Source: Chrysopilus asiliformis (taxonomy: Eukaryota; Arthropoda; Insecta; Diptera; Rhagionidae). Taken from it: a DNA stretch of 64,000 nucleotides. The position numbers and the translations under genes are program-made. Positions 46,011-58,012 of this stretch are shown here, in pieces; the stretch's first letter is position 1, and each line of letters begins with the position of its first letter. The notes beneath the pieces were generated by a model, which saw only the letters and a list, made by a program, of their open reading frames with translations, had not been told where the DNA came from and did not search any database. The stretch is taken from assembly GCA_964034945.1 (NCBI GenBank), contig OZ035961.1, positions 7,826,501 to 7,890,500 of the forward strand. The letters run 5' to 3'.

Positions 46011-47342
46011 AACACGCAGTTACTTACATCTCCCTTCATACCAAAAACCTTCTACATTGAATTTAGAAATTTTCTCATTTTGTGTTGTAGTGCAATCTGT
46101 TTTGAAAGATAAATTTAGTGTCGGAAATAAAAGGTGTCAACGATAGACACAATTCGAAAATACCCGCTCCTAAAATTCTCCCTTAAACCAAATGTCCGCC
46201 GATATAAAAAAAACACGTTTCGCTTAGTTTTTTGAGTACTAAACATTACGTGAATGCGAAAAGAATCGGAAGCGGACAGCTACCCAATATTCCTTGTGAG
46301 AAGTTCATCTGAAGACTAACGACTTACGAAGTTTTTCTAAAAGCTTTCCCCGATCAACTAACGCTCTTATTTAGTAGTTTCTCCATATTCAAAGGATTTT
46401 TAAAATGTTCTAGGAATCTTTCCAATGACCGAATAAGTGTATAAAAATTCCGTTAATATCAAAAATTATCATTAAAATTTAATTTTCTATTACCGCATTT
46501 CAATGACTATTTATGAAGTTTTTCCCGCATAATTCCATGATTCTGCCTTGATTTCATTCCCGGGCAACCAAAACAAATTACAAATAACTTCGAAATGATT
46601 TAAAATATGAAAATTTTCGGAGATTAACTTATAATCTCAACTATAATTCTATTATCTAACACCTAATTTTACTCATTTTACAAAGATTGACGATTAAGCA
46701 AGTTGTTTCTGTAATCCACCCTCATTCATAACTTTCTAAAGTGAAACTACAAATATTCTTTATCAATGTTGCTTTTACAAAAATTACAAACACATTTTCA
46801 CCAACTCAGCTAATTTTAATAACATTTTTGAAACTTGTTAGTCTTGCTTTGCAGAATTTAAAAATATTCTGTTTTTAAAAGCGCAACGTTATCAGTTTCG
46901 ATTTGTTTACATCGCATCTTCTTAACGCCGATGTCAAAAGGTCAGACTAGACTCAAGTCAGACCATATTTTTTCGTGGTCATTTGGGTCTCGTTTTTACA
47001 TAAATTTTGTCTTGGTTTTTTGATAAATCTATAGCTTCAGCCATCAATTGAATTTTAAAAAAATAACAATTTTTAATAATCGTATATACTTATGGATCAC
47101 ACGAGTTTTAGATTTCCTGCCAGTTTGAATCGGGATTTTGTATGTGACGGAGTGATTTGAGGAACACTCGAAAAACCGCGTTTAAATTAAATTGTGAATT
47201 TTAAATGAATGTTTTAAATTAATGTGGAGATTGTTTTAAATTTTTCTTTTTGAAACTGAAAAACTGAAATACTTTAAACAACGTGTTTGTGTATTTAAAA
47301 AAAATCCTGGATTTATTAGAGTTTTTGAATTAAGTCAACACG
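46011..47342 (+). other. 5' flank of the transporter gene
   Basis: Unique AT-rich sequence. TTGTTTAC at 46903-46910 matches the forkhead/FOXO core site, but it is short enough to occur by chance. No TATA/initiator pair could be fixed. A TAA stop lies in frame 12 bases before the ATG at 47343, supporting that start. Confidence 0.35.
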
Positions 47343-50300
47343 ATGCCTGTTCGGGAGCTAACTTACAACAATTCCAGGAGGTCTATGCTTCCAAGGGAAT
47401 ACACAAAATCGACTAATTTTTGGGAAAGAAATCTTGCACTATTGATGGCGATCATAGGTAAAATGTACTACGTAATAGAAACTAATTTGACGATAAATAT
47501 TTAAAGTTAAAAAAAATTTGAAGTTAAAAGATTGTTTTAAAAGCAAAGCATATTTCCATTTCATAAAATTAAAAAAAAGTCGGAGTTTTAAGTAACAAAG
47601 GGTTACAGTTTATATGAAAATTTCTGTAAAGTCCCACAAATATAGGGTGGCCATATTTATTTAAAGTTAATCCTGGACGAGATGAGCAAGCGATGGAAGG
47701 GATGGTTGAAATGGAACACCAACAAAAAAACAAATTTTATATGCAAAAACAAACTTGATTTGGAAGACAACCAAAAAAAAAACAATTAAGAAATAATATT
47801 ACGCCGCTGGCGAATTATTTTAACGAAATGCGGCGCAATGATTGTAAATAAATTAAGAGCTACACAGCCTCAAGTGAAATCAGCTAAATTTTTCGCGCTC
47901 TTTACGTTCCACAAATAACCGAAACGGAAATTGTAAAAATACGAATAAAGACAAAAGCACCACAGGGGAAATCTTTTCAAAAACATGCACCATTTCTAGA
48001 AAACCTATAAAAAAAATGCGCCATTTTGGAAAAAAATTATATTTGGAACAATCCTCGTCGAAGTAAAATGCGCTTTGCTCATTTCGTGATCGTTTTTTTT
48101 TTCACTGATTAATAAATGAAAATTTCGGGACAAAAGAATCGTTCTCAGGACGCCAGGATAAGATGTCTGAATCAGTGACTGTCCCGGCGCCATTCTGGAA
48201 CATATGATCACCATACATAAATAAAAATACCGTTTTTTTTAAACCCATTAGCGCCAACGCACACGGTTCATCTCGTCGCGGCAACTTTTGGTCCTCAAAA
48301 TGCCTTTCCGACGTACACGCTTCTTCACTTTTTAGTAGGAAAAACTTGTTTACAACAAGCGATCGCTCATGTGTGTGTTGTTCTCATATATGTGTTGTAT
48401 TTCCAGCTCATTCCCTTTCTAGCTAGCACCGAGGCAACATCAATTGTCACAATAGAAACTGCTAACAATCGAAGAATAAGGACTGGTTATTTTTTTATTT
48501 ACCTACCTACCTGAAAAATAAAACTACCTGCATTTGGGATTTCACTATTTGCATTCAATTTTTGTTTATTTGGGATATGTTTACGAGTCGGTGGCTAAGC
48601 ACCGACTGACTCAGTGAAATTACGCACACATGCATGCTGACGTGCTACACGAGCAACTTCGTTTGTGTGCGTAAAAGAAGACGAGAAGAACACTTTTCGA
48701 GTAGCGACTTTTCCCCTCTTGCCGCACTCGTTTCTTTCCTACAATTTGGTGAAGTTGCGGCATGCTGATGACCGAAAGTTGCTCCGTGTACGCCCATACT
48801 TAAAAAACTTCATTCAGCACATGTTAACAAAACTCAATTCGTTAATTTTAAACGAAACTAGGATAAATGCATTCCAAATCACCGGAAGGAATGATAACAA
48901 GATTTTTTTTAATTTAGATTTTTTTTATATTTTGTGACGTAATTAAAATTTCGTTTACGTATTTGAAAACGATTATTTTTTATTGTTTTATTGACTCTTT
49001 TGAACCTTTCCTGATAATTTTATTTTCATTCAGTCTCGTCTAGACCCAAGTATTGTTACGTCTTGTGTTCAGTTTTAGTTTTCTTTTTCTTACGTCGTTT
49101 CAACTAATTCGATTTTAAAATAAATAACAATATCAAATAATCACTTGTTGCCAAACCGATTCTATTATTATTTAAATTTTACTTGTCAATCAGAAAGAAA
49201 TGTAAAAAAAAAAACAAACAAACAAATGATTACATGATTATTACAATGCGATATTTGTTATCACAACTTTGGAATCAAATTGTAAGTTAGTTCGAATATG
49301 AGAAAAAGGGTTTGCCATTCTTACTAAATATATTTTGGTGAAAAATTCAGGAAAACTTTTTTTTGAGGAAAATTCAGGAAAATTTATTTAAATTAAATTG
49401 ATTTTAGGTGAAAATTTTTAAGAAAAACTTTTAAATGATTTCAATTTTGTTCAATAATAATAAAACTCTTTCCAGTAATCAACCATTATAATTAATTATT
49501 CAAAGTTTTATGTTAAATTAACGAAATTATATTAGCTTAAAAGTCCTAAGATAATTGTGCTAAATAAGACGACCGTTCGTGCATATTTTAAATGAACTCT
49601 AGAGTTAGTAAAGGAAATTTACCAATCAAGATATTCATGTTTCATCATTTATGTACTTTTCAAAACAATCTTTCTTTATAAATTAATAAAGGGAAAATAA
49701 AGACAGAAATTTACTTCATAAAGCAATTTGAAGAGAGCCCGACATTTCTAGCCCATGAAACGCAATTTAGACCAAACTGTTAAATATTTGCGTTCATATC
49801 CTGCTATTAAGTTCACCATAACTCAATTAGACTGAATCCTTGTCTACCTTTTATATGTTTATACAGGCCACGCAAACTGTACATTCTCAGGTATTCAAGG
49901 TATGCCAAAGTCTGCGTTCTGGTTTCTTCTAGATTCTGTGTTCAATATTCTTTCAACGTTTTCGTTATATCGTAGATTCATTCTGCCTACCGGCAAATGT
50001 TTAATATTTTATGTAACCTGTGTAAGTCGCTAGATACTTACCTTACAAATTTCACGAATTTCCAAAAGAAATTCCACCATCTCTGAAAATGGTGGCAGAC
50101 AACAATTCAATCACTTTAATGGCAAACTTACCCAGCAATGAATACAGAAATTGAAAGGATTGCGTTTTTTCTAAGGAGAGTTAAAAATTTTCATAAAGAA
50201 TGAAAACTCAGAAACTCAATAAATATTAACGGATATCATAAGATAGAAATATAATTAAAATACAATATTAAAATAGGATCTGAATTTATGAGATTTGTTT

Positions 50301-53300
50301 CGATATTTTAGAAGTAGAATATTGCCGTAAGATACATATCTCTGCATTTAATACCCATGATTGTCGTCTTGTACAATAGGATTTTGAAATTAATAAATAC
50401 TTAATCTATGTATTTTTCCAAGTCTTTATTGAAGTACAATTTATAAGCCAACTGACAAAAAAGTCGTGGTTTTTTTAAAAAAGCTGCTTTTTATATAGAT
50501 TTAATTTTTCCCCAGAACTCTTTCTCTTTCTCTGTCTGTCTTTCTCTCTCTTTCTTTTTCTCTCTCTCCCTCCGTCTCTCCCTCCCTCCGTCTCTCCCCC
50601 CTCTTTCCATCCCTCCCTCTCTGCCACCCTTTCTCCCTCCCTCTTTCCATCCCTCCCTCTCTCCCTCCCTTTCTCCCTCCCTCTCTCCCTCGCTCTCTGC
50701 CTCCCTCTCTCCCTCCCTCTCTGCCTCCCTCTCTCCCTCTCTCTCTCCCTCCCTCTCTCCTTTCCTTTCTCTCTCGCTCTCTCTCTCACTATCAGAAACT
50801 ACATTTCAAGACAACATTGGACCTTCCTAATTGATATGTCATAACAGTTTATCCTCCCTGGTTTGCGCATGAATGAATGTCAACATTTGTAAGGTTTCGT
50901 TGAAACCCTTCAACAGCTGAGGCTGTTATACCACTCTAGGTAAACGGTTCGTTAGCACCAGGCAGTACCTATCACTACTCAGTTCGATAAAGCAAGCTGA
51001 AAATTTAGTACAGAACGCTCAACACATGCAATTTAATTTCAATATTTTTTTATCTTTTAATTTTTGCCAATAACAGATAATACGCAAATAGAAATCTGTA
51101 TGTTTACCATTCAAAAAATATGAATATGAGTTTAATAAAAATATTATTTTTTTTTTTACTTTCAGCATCATTGGGGGCATACAGTATTGGCTCTTGTATT
51201 GCATGGAGTTCGAACGCAATCAGTAACTTGTCAAGTGAGACATTTCCACTTTCGGTAATTATGGACAAATAAATTTATCACGAAATATTATTTATGATAT
51301 TGTGAAAAAGGTTAAAATGCCAGAAACGTAAAATGTCACATCACAAGCAAGTAATTGTCACAGATTTCAAAAAAAAAAAAAGTTTGTCACATAAAATGTA
51401 GAATATTTCAGACATTTTTAACATTCGTAACATCAATTTAAATTCTGTGCACTGTTAACGTATTACCTTTGTTTATATATAGAAAAAAAATTGACTTGAT
51501 AAAAGATATAATTTTTACATATTGTTTCCAACATTTAAAATATTTCAGAAAGATATTTATTTTTATTTTTAAAGAAACTGTCAGGAATTTTTATTTAATT
51601 TTTAAAAAACAAAACCCTTTACTATTCTTTTTGTGATTCTTTAAAATATCTCTCATGTTCTTGAAGGCCTTTTCATGTTCTTGAAAGGAGTATATTAGCC
51701 TAGTTTGCATACCCGTCGTTGCCGGGTTAAGTTTTTTCAAATTTTGATGGTCTATGTTAGAGCTAAACTTCAGGCCAATCGGCTTGGTAGTTTCCCCGCG
51801 AAAGGGTAACATAGAGGAAGAGCTAATAAGTTTCGAGATCACTTTACCCCCTCCCCTTACTCCCCCACCTCTCGGGCTACTTTTTAATGGATATATGTTG
51901 GGGCTGGACCCCCGACGAACATCTATGCCAAATTTCAGGCCAATCGGTTCAGTAGTTTATCCGCGAAAGAGTAACATAGCGCAAAAACTAAGTTTCGAAA
52001 TCACTTTACCCCTCTCGTTACTCTCCCCACCCCTCGCGGTACTTTTCCGTATCCCTATGTTGGAACCAGAACTACCACAGACACTTATGTCAAATTTCAA
52101 GTCAATCAGTTCAGCCGTTTTTGTGTGAAAGAGGAACAGACATACAGACAGACATCAACTCATTTTTATATATTAGTATGATTTAGTATACCGTTTGTAA
52201 CGCGTGGAACAAATCATCGGACACAAAAATTAACTACACCAGGGTGTTAAAATTCACAAAAGATTTTGATTTGCTCGTGTCCGTCCATCTGTCTGTCCGT
52301 CCGTCCGTGAAAACCATAACTTTCCATAAGAATTGAGCTAGAGACTTGAAATATTGTATGATTAAGTTTCTTGGGAAAACTAATCACCGTTTCAAAGAAT
52401 AAAAAAGATTCATACATTCTCCACTACCTTTCGCAACTTTTAGGTATTTGCATTCTTAATTTATTGTTATTGTTTACCGTCAACAATTGAGGCGTTAAAA
52501 GCTAGAGTGGACCAAGCCACATAATCGAGTTTTTGAAGCTTTTCCACTTTTGTATTATTATTGACTGTAAATTTTTGGAAAAAAAAATTTCTGTGGACTT
52601 TACTACTCAATGTTGAAATGTTCTTTTGTGCATCCAAACATTTTTATCTGAAAACTCACTCGCAATAGTGATTCAAACACAAAAAAAATCACGATTTCGA
52701 CATGTGGGTTGGTCCACTCTAGCTTTTAACGCCTCAATTAATCAAGTGCAGTAAGTTAAGGAATTCGTTTTTAAAATCTAAAGAAATAAGGCAAGCTGTT
52801 TGAAAATTTTCATCACAATTTAATTCTAATCTCTTAGCTTCAAAAAAGCGATCCTTTTTATGTACACTTACTTTATTTTTAAATTTTTGATACGTTTGTT
52901 TTATATTTATTGAATATTTTGACCAACATAAAATTCTAAGAATTTCACTACAAGCTAACAAAAGGTTTTCTTTTAAGATTTTCAAACTGAAAAAAAATCA
53001 TTTACCACAAATCAAAAATAGCTTAAATATTTTTCTCATTACAGTTTGAGGGCATGACGACTAGGCAAGTTTCATGGATCGTAGCGATATTCACTTTGGG
53101 CGCCACATTGTCTCCACTTCTTGTCTACAAATTGTGGCGTTTTATAGGCAGCAAAATTTTTATCCTTATGGGTAGTGGATTTCTGCTGACGTCATGGGTT
53201 CTTCTTGCGCTCCAGTAAGTATCCGATAAACAAATACCAATAAAAAGACCATATAAAAAATTTGTAAGAAGTGGCGATGGAAAATGTTACGTCGTGGAAG

Positions 53301-56233
53301 ATTTTTCTTCATTTTTTTTTTGTACCACATTTTCTTCTTCATATCTTCCTGAAAATATCCTAGACATCATCTTTAGCCATATATTTTTGTTAGCATATAT
53401 AAATACAGTTATATGAATAACTAAATATATTTTTCTCGTTATCTTATGTTAAACGAGGCAACTTGTTACATTTCTTCTAAATTTTCTATCCCTTTTTGTA
53501 TTGGTTTACAGTGAAAATCTTATTACCATTCTGTGTGCGAGGCTGTTGGCCGGAATTGCCGCTGGATGTCTTCATTTTCTCATCCCGGTATATATTCAGG
53601 ATATTGCCTCATCCGAGTTACGGACGATTATTGATTATATTTGGCATACGCAGCTTGCGGCTGGAATTGTGATGCAATTTATTACAGGTGAGGCGGAAAA
53701 TCAATTTTTATTCAGTTTAAGAGTAAATATCTTCGAGCTAAAATTAATCTATTCCAGTTTAATGTATAACAAAAACAAAAATTTTATTCTATAGTTCATG
53801 AATTATGCACTGCATATTTATCAGTCGTGTGCATGTAAGATGAAATATTATTCCTGTGAAAAGGGTTTTATAGCAGTTGTCTACCGAAACGTTTGATGAA
53901 TCGAAAAAATATTAATTTCCATAAGTGAATTCATAAAATTATTTTGAGAAGAGAAATCTGAATAAATTATAAAAAGCATCAGGCATATTTGGACTGAGTG
54001 AGAGTGAAAAATTTACAAAGAAAACAAATCTTGAATAATGATTTAATTAACGTAGATGCAGTTTTCGTTATCATTATTTTTGAAAGAGGATAAAAAATTA
54101 TACACATTTTTTGTTTTACATAAAATCTCTTACCACTCAACATATTTTTACCCACTCGAAAAACTTTATTATCAAATCTTATTGGTATAAAATCTTATAA
54201 TAAACATATGAACAAGTGGGAAATTATTAGATCAACAGATCGACAAAAAACGTATTTTAAAAACTTTGTGGAAAATATCTCCTAAAACATCTTTACAAAT
54301 TCACAATCCCATGAGCCACATTGGGGTTAAGTCACTAAAAGAGATCCAAGTGTGTTAGTCACATCGGATGAAATCCGATATTGAATTCTCAGGACCGAAA
54401 CTTTTCTATCAAATTTTCCATTGTTTCAAGCAAAATTAATTTCATTGCATTCAATCGTTCATCGTGAGGAATCCGGTGCTTAATGTTCCGATTTTGCCGC
54501 TCCAGAACTTTACCTTGCCATTTACAAGAAACTCAATTATACAAAATTTCAAGTCTCTAGCTCAATCCTTTCGAAATTTATGATGTTTACGGAGAGACGG
54601 AGATACGGACAGACGAAAAAACATACAGACGCATAAACAGACAGACAGACAGACAGACAGACTGAGATACAGACCGATGGACGGATGGACCGACAGACGC
54701 ACAGAAGGACAGAAAGACAGACGGAGAGACGGACAGTCAAAGCTCAAAATCTTTTGTCATCCCAAACACTATGTTGTAGTTCATTTTTCTGTTTTACGAA
54801 TGCATCGATGCGTTACAAATGCTATACTAAATCCACAGAGCTTCTATAGAACAGAGGTTAAAAGTGACACTGAGCGACAAAAATATGGCGTGAAATATGG
54901 GACTTTATCATCAGCACAAGCAGAAAAAAGCTTGCGTAAAGCTTTCGAGCTAATGATAAAATCCCATATTTCACGCCATATTTTTGTCGCTCAGTGTGAT
55001 TTTAACCTCTGTTCTATAGAAGCTCTGTGCTAAATCTACAAACGCTATACTAAATCTAATAACAAAATAAAATCATATTTGGATTTACAATATTTTCCGT
55101 ATAATATTTTACTCGACAATAATGCTATCAATTTCTAAAAAAAAATAAAACCTGAAATGTTATACCAAATTGAAAATATGTTCAACTTCTATTCAATCTG
55201 TTTATATTTTTATATTAAATATTTTTCTTATTGCCTTTATTGATAGGATTATTCGGACCAATGCAAGTCACGAATATTGCATCTGGAGTCGCACCACTTA
55301 TCCTACTCTGTGTCTTCCCCTTCATGCCGGAATCACCCCGCTATCTGTGCGCCAAGGGCCATTCAAACGCTGCAAAGGATATTTTGAGAAAATTCCGTGA
55401 AATCGACGACGAAACCGAGCATGAAGTGCACATTTGGTCCAGTAAGAAACTAGCTGTCACTTCATTCCGCACAGTTTTCAAGAGTCCTTCGAACTTAAGG
55501 CGATTACTACCGACATTCGGACTCGTCCTGTTCGATCAGCTTATTGGAGTTTGGGCGGCATTCTTCTATTTGAGTTGGAATTTCCGAATCATTGGTAAAT
55601 TGAATAAAAAAAAATCCTAAACGATGTTGTGTCCTTTTTTGCAAGTAATTTTATAGCGATTTTTTCGATTCATTGATTTCAGGAGACGATTTGGATCCCC
55701 GATACTCAGCTATCATAATCGCCATTGTCTTCCTGGTGAGCATCAGCATCCTGAAATTGGTCAGAGTATCATTCAGCGACAGACGGACACTGATATGGTC
55801 TGGAATCCTTATGGCAATGGTTCTAATAAGTGTTGGATTCCTGATGCACTACAAAGGCTCGAGTAGCCATCGCTCCAATGAATATGAACACCTGCCGCTG
55901 GTTGGCGTGTGCCTTTTCGCCTTCCTATATGCGATTGGACTTTGTCGACTGTCCTGGAAGTACACCAGAATTCTCATCCCGAAATCACGTTACTTCACCG
56001 TTCGAGCTTTATGCACGTCAATGTCGTGGTGCATTTTGGTGATATTCACACGAGCTTATCCTCGACTGGTGGAAACTGTCGGTATTGGCTGGATGCTGTG
56101 GTTCATGGCGCTCGGCTGCATTGGGCTTAGTATCTTTACTGCAGTTTTCATTCCGGATATCGATAACCTAAGTGCAAAATATATGTTCGATGATGAAGAC
56201 GCCTTCGAGCAATCAAATGAGACACAGCCTTAA
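47343..56233 (+). CDS. Divergent MFS sugar-transporter family protein (SLC2/Tret1-like), six exons
   Basis: Exons: 47343-47457, 51166-51254, 53045-53214, 53512-53687, 55247-55594, 55683-56233. All introns are GT..AG and the junctions keep one frame of 482 residues, a normal length. Exon 1 gives MPVRELTYNNSRRSMLPREY and the start of TM1. TM1 continues ASLGAYSIGSCIAWSSN, as in insect trehalose/glucose facilitators. PVYIQDIASSELR follows TM4 and PESPR (211-215) follows TM6; twelve TM segments can be placed. Key motifs are weakened: the GRR/GRK loop after TM2 reads IGSK, the TM7 QQLSG motif reads DQLIG, and the PxxPW...E region after TM10 reads GLCRLSWKYTRILIPKSRYF. It probably sits in the plasma membrane; the substrate is unknown and transport activity may be altered or lost. 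Introns 1, 2 and 4 are full of repeats. Confidence 0.9.
48257..48793 (+). mobile_element. Family E repeat copy 2, in transporter intron 1
   Basis: Reverse-complement counterpart of 31333-31868. Begins AACGCACACGGTTCATCTCG and ends AAGTTGCTCCGTGTACGCCC. GAGTCGGTGGCTAAGCACCG hairpin at 48585-48612. No transposase. Confidence 0.7.
50517..50788. repeat. Polypyrimidine (CCCTCTCT-type) tract, 270 bp
   Basis: Almost only C and T on the plus strand, with CCCTCCCTCTCTCC-like units and a few G. It lies in transporter intron 1, so the sense transcript carries the pyrimidine strand. The Arg/Glu-rich minus-strand frame is an artefact. The tract has mirror-repeat character. Confidence 0.9.
51700..52181 (-). 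mobile_element. Helitron-like repeat in transporter intron 2
   Basis: On the minus strand from TCATACTAATATATAAAAAT to AACCCGGCAACGACGGGTAT, GCAAACTAG, with two internal modules. The 124-codon plus frame at 51754-52128 is the repeat's translation (same as at 8433, 30020, 34808 and 57404). Confidence 0.8.
52186..52400 (-). repeat. Degenerate family A relative next to the Helitron copy
   Basis: TACCGTTTGTAACGCGTGGA, ACACCAGGGTGTTA, GTCCGTCCATCTGTCTGTCC and GAATTGAGCTAGAGACTTGA follow family A order in reverse. The distal half is not recognisable. Confidence 0.55.
52485..52739. mobile_element. 255 bp MITE with 36 bp TIRs, in transporter intron 2
   Basis: AATTGAGGCGTTAAAAGCTA, GAGTGGACCAA and the inverse at the right match with one mismatch in 36-37 positions. 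The interior is AT-rich with no coding. The target duplication is unclear. Confidence 0.8.
54535..54833 (+). repeat. Degenerate family A relative in transporter intron 4
   Basis: AAAATTTCAAGTCTCTAGCT, CAATCCTTTCG, then a GACAGACAGACGG tract (54590-54735) and CATCCCAAACACTATGTTGT. The frames through it are low-complexity artefacts. Confidence 0.55.
54834..55029. mobile_element. 196 bp foldback element with 7 bp target duplication, in transporter intron 4
   Basis: Arms of about 80 bp (CACAGAGCTTCTATAGAACA, GAGGTTAAAA, CACTGAGCGACAAAAATATG, GCGTGAAATATGGGA) pair almost perfectly around a loop of about 35 nt. CTAAATC lies immediately outside each end, a probable target duplication. The host sequence around it is the end of the degenerate family A relative. 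Confidence 0.8.
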
Positions 56234-56962
56234 TATGGAAATACGAAATTTCAACACAAAGGAAATTCTAAATATAAACTAAATAATAGATTATTGATGC
56301 TATTAAGATTAAATGTAAATAAGACTGAATGTAGTTATTATAAACTAAATTTCGTGTGCATACATAAATCGTAATTAATACTCGTAAGTGAAATGATATC
56401 CAGTGAATATTCAAGTACCTATATAATAATGATTTTAGGTTAAGTATTTGATTTTTAATAAAAATTAAATATAGGATTTTATAACCAATGCTTTGTTACC
56501 TTAGATTTTCAGATAATTTGAAAGTTTACAGGAGTAAAAGTTAAAAGCTCCTTCATTCGAGACATATGATATTTTTAAGGCTCATCACACAAACGCGGTA
56601 ACAGCTACTAACACCATATTTGGCACACAGATTACGCTATTCTTGCAGATGGTTCGTACGGAAAAAAATTATTTTTCGCAATACTCCTTCTCTATACAAA
56701 AAAAAAGTGTTTTTTCGCAATTTTCACTTAAACGGTGCATCGTATCAAAACGTTTTCTAATGCAATAATATTTAGAATTGAATTATATTGAATGTTTCGC
56801 TAAATATCCTTGTTACAAGTCTCTCTTTTGCGAGACATTTAAAAAATATCCTATTTTCCATTTTCTTTTTTTTATATATCGCCTTGAAGAAAAAAAATGA
56901 AGAAAAAATGAGATTTGGGTTTCAAACTTCGAGTTCCTAAATTGGGCTCAAGAATCATCATA

Positions 56963-57500
56963 TCATACTCATACTAATATATAAAAACGAGTTGGTGTCT
57001 GTCTGTCTGTCTGTCTGTCTGTTCCTCTTTCACACAAAAACGGTTGAACCGATTGACTTGAAATTTGGCATGAGTGTCCAACATATTGGCGTTATCCTTA
57101 CAGGTGGTAGTTCTGGTTCCAACATAGGCATACGGAAAAGTAGCGCGAGGGGTGAGGGTAAAGTGATTTCGAAACTTAGTTTTTGCGCTATGTTACTCTT
57201 TCGCGGGGAAACTACTGAACCGATTGGCCTGAAATTTGGCACAGATATTTGTCGGGGGTCCAGCCCCAATATAGACCCATTAAAAAGTAGCCCAAGAGGT
57301 GGGGGAGTGAGCAGAGGGGGGTAAAGTAATACTGAATGCAAGTGCTGGGAGTTTTTGTTAGTTTGTAAATCATTTTCCGAAGAGAAAAAACTAACGAACA
57401 GCATGCAGGCTACCTAATTTTTAGCCAACTGAATTTAGTTTTCCTAAGTTTTTTTTTCTGTTTACGCTTTTAGCCGGGCGAAGCCGGGTCCAAATTCTAG
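56963..57500 (+). mobile_element. Helitron-like repeat downstream of the transporter
   Basis: Begins TCATACTCATACTAATATAT after A, and ends GCCGGGCGAAGCCGGGTCCA, AATTCTAG before T. Its 3' hairpin sequence differs from the CCCGGCAACGACGGG form of the other copies, and an insertion replaces part of the GTCTGTGGTAG region, so this is a diverged subfamily. Confidence 0.8.
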
Positions 57501-57910
57501 TAAATAATAAGAATAAAAAAAGTTTTAGGAAATTTATATCTTAAAAATTCAAATTTTTAACCGTTTAATTTTTTTATAGAATAAAATGCAATGAAAAATT
57601 ATTTAGTTAGTTTTTACTAAAGTTCTGGCAATGCCTATTTTGAAATCGCCTCAAAGTATGCAATGAAACTACTCTTTTAATTTAAGACTAAATCAGATTT
57701 TTCTTCAAATAAATTCGAAATTTAATTATAATTTCAAAACTGCTGTTGTTTACACCAATAATTAAAAATCGCTGGGTTTCAGATAATTAAAAACAATTAG
57801 AAATAACTAAGAAACCTTTGAAAAAAAAAACGTTAGACCTACAAGACTTTCCATTTTAAATTTTAAATACTAACACCAGATTCGTAATCAGATTAGCGAT
57901 CTGTAAAACC

Positions 57911-58012
57911 CTCTAAAAATCTCTAAAAGATCTCTAAAAATCTCTAAAAGATCTCTAAAAATCTCTAAAAGATCTCTAAAAATCTCTAAAAGATCTCTAA
58001 AAATCTCTAAAA
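57911..58012. repeat. 21 bp-period tandem repeat
   Basis: About five units of AATCTCTAAAAGATCTCTAA, each made of two near-identical halves of 10-11 bp. The minus frame reads LLEIFRD repeats and is not a gene. Confidence 0.9.

Noticed and set aside
50475..50789. Arg/Glu-rich 104-codon minus-strand frame
   Set aside because: Product of the polypyrimidine tract, with no real start context or flanking coding.
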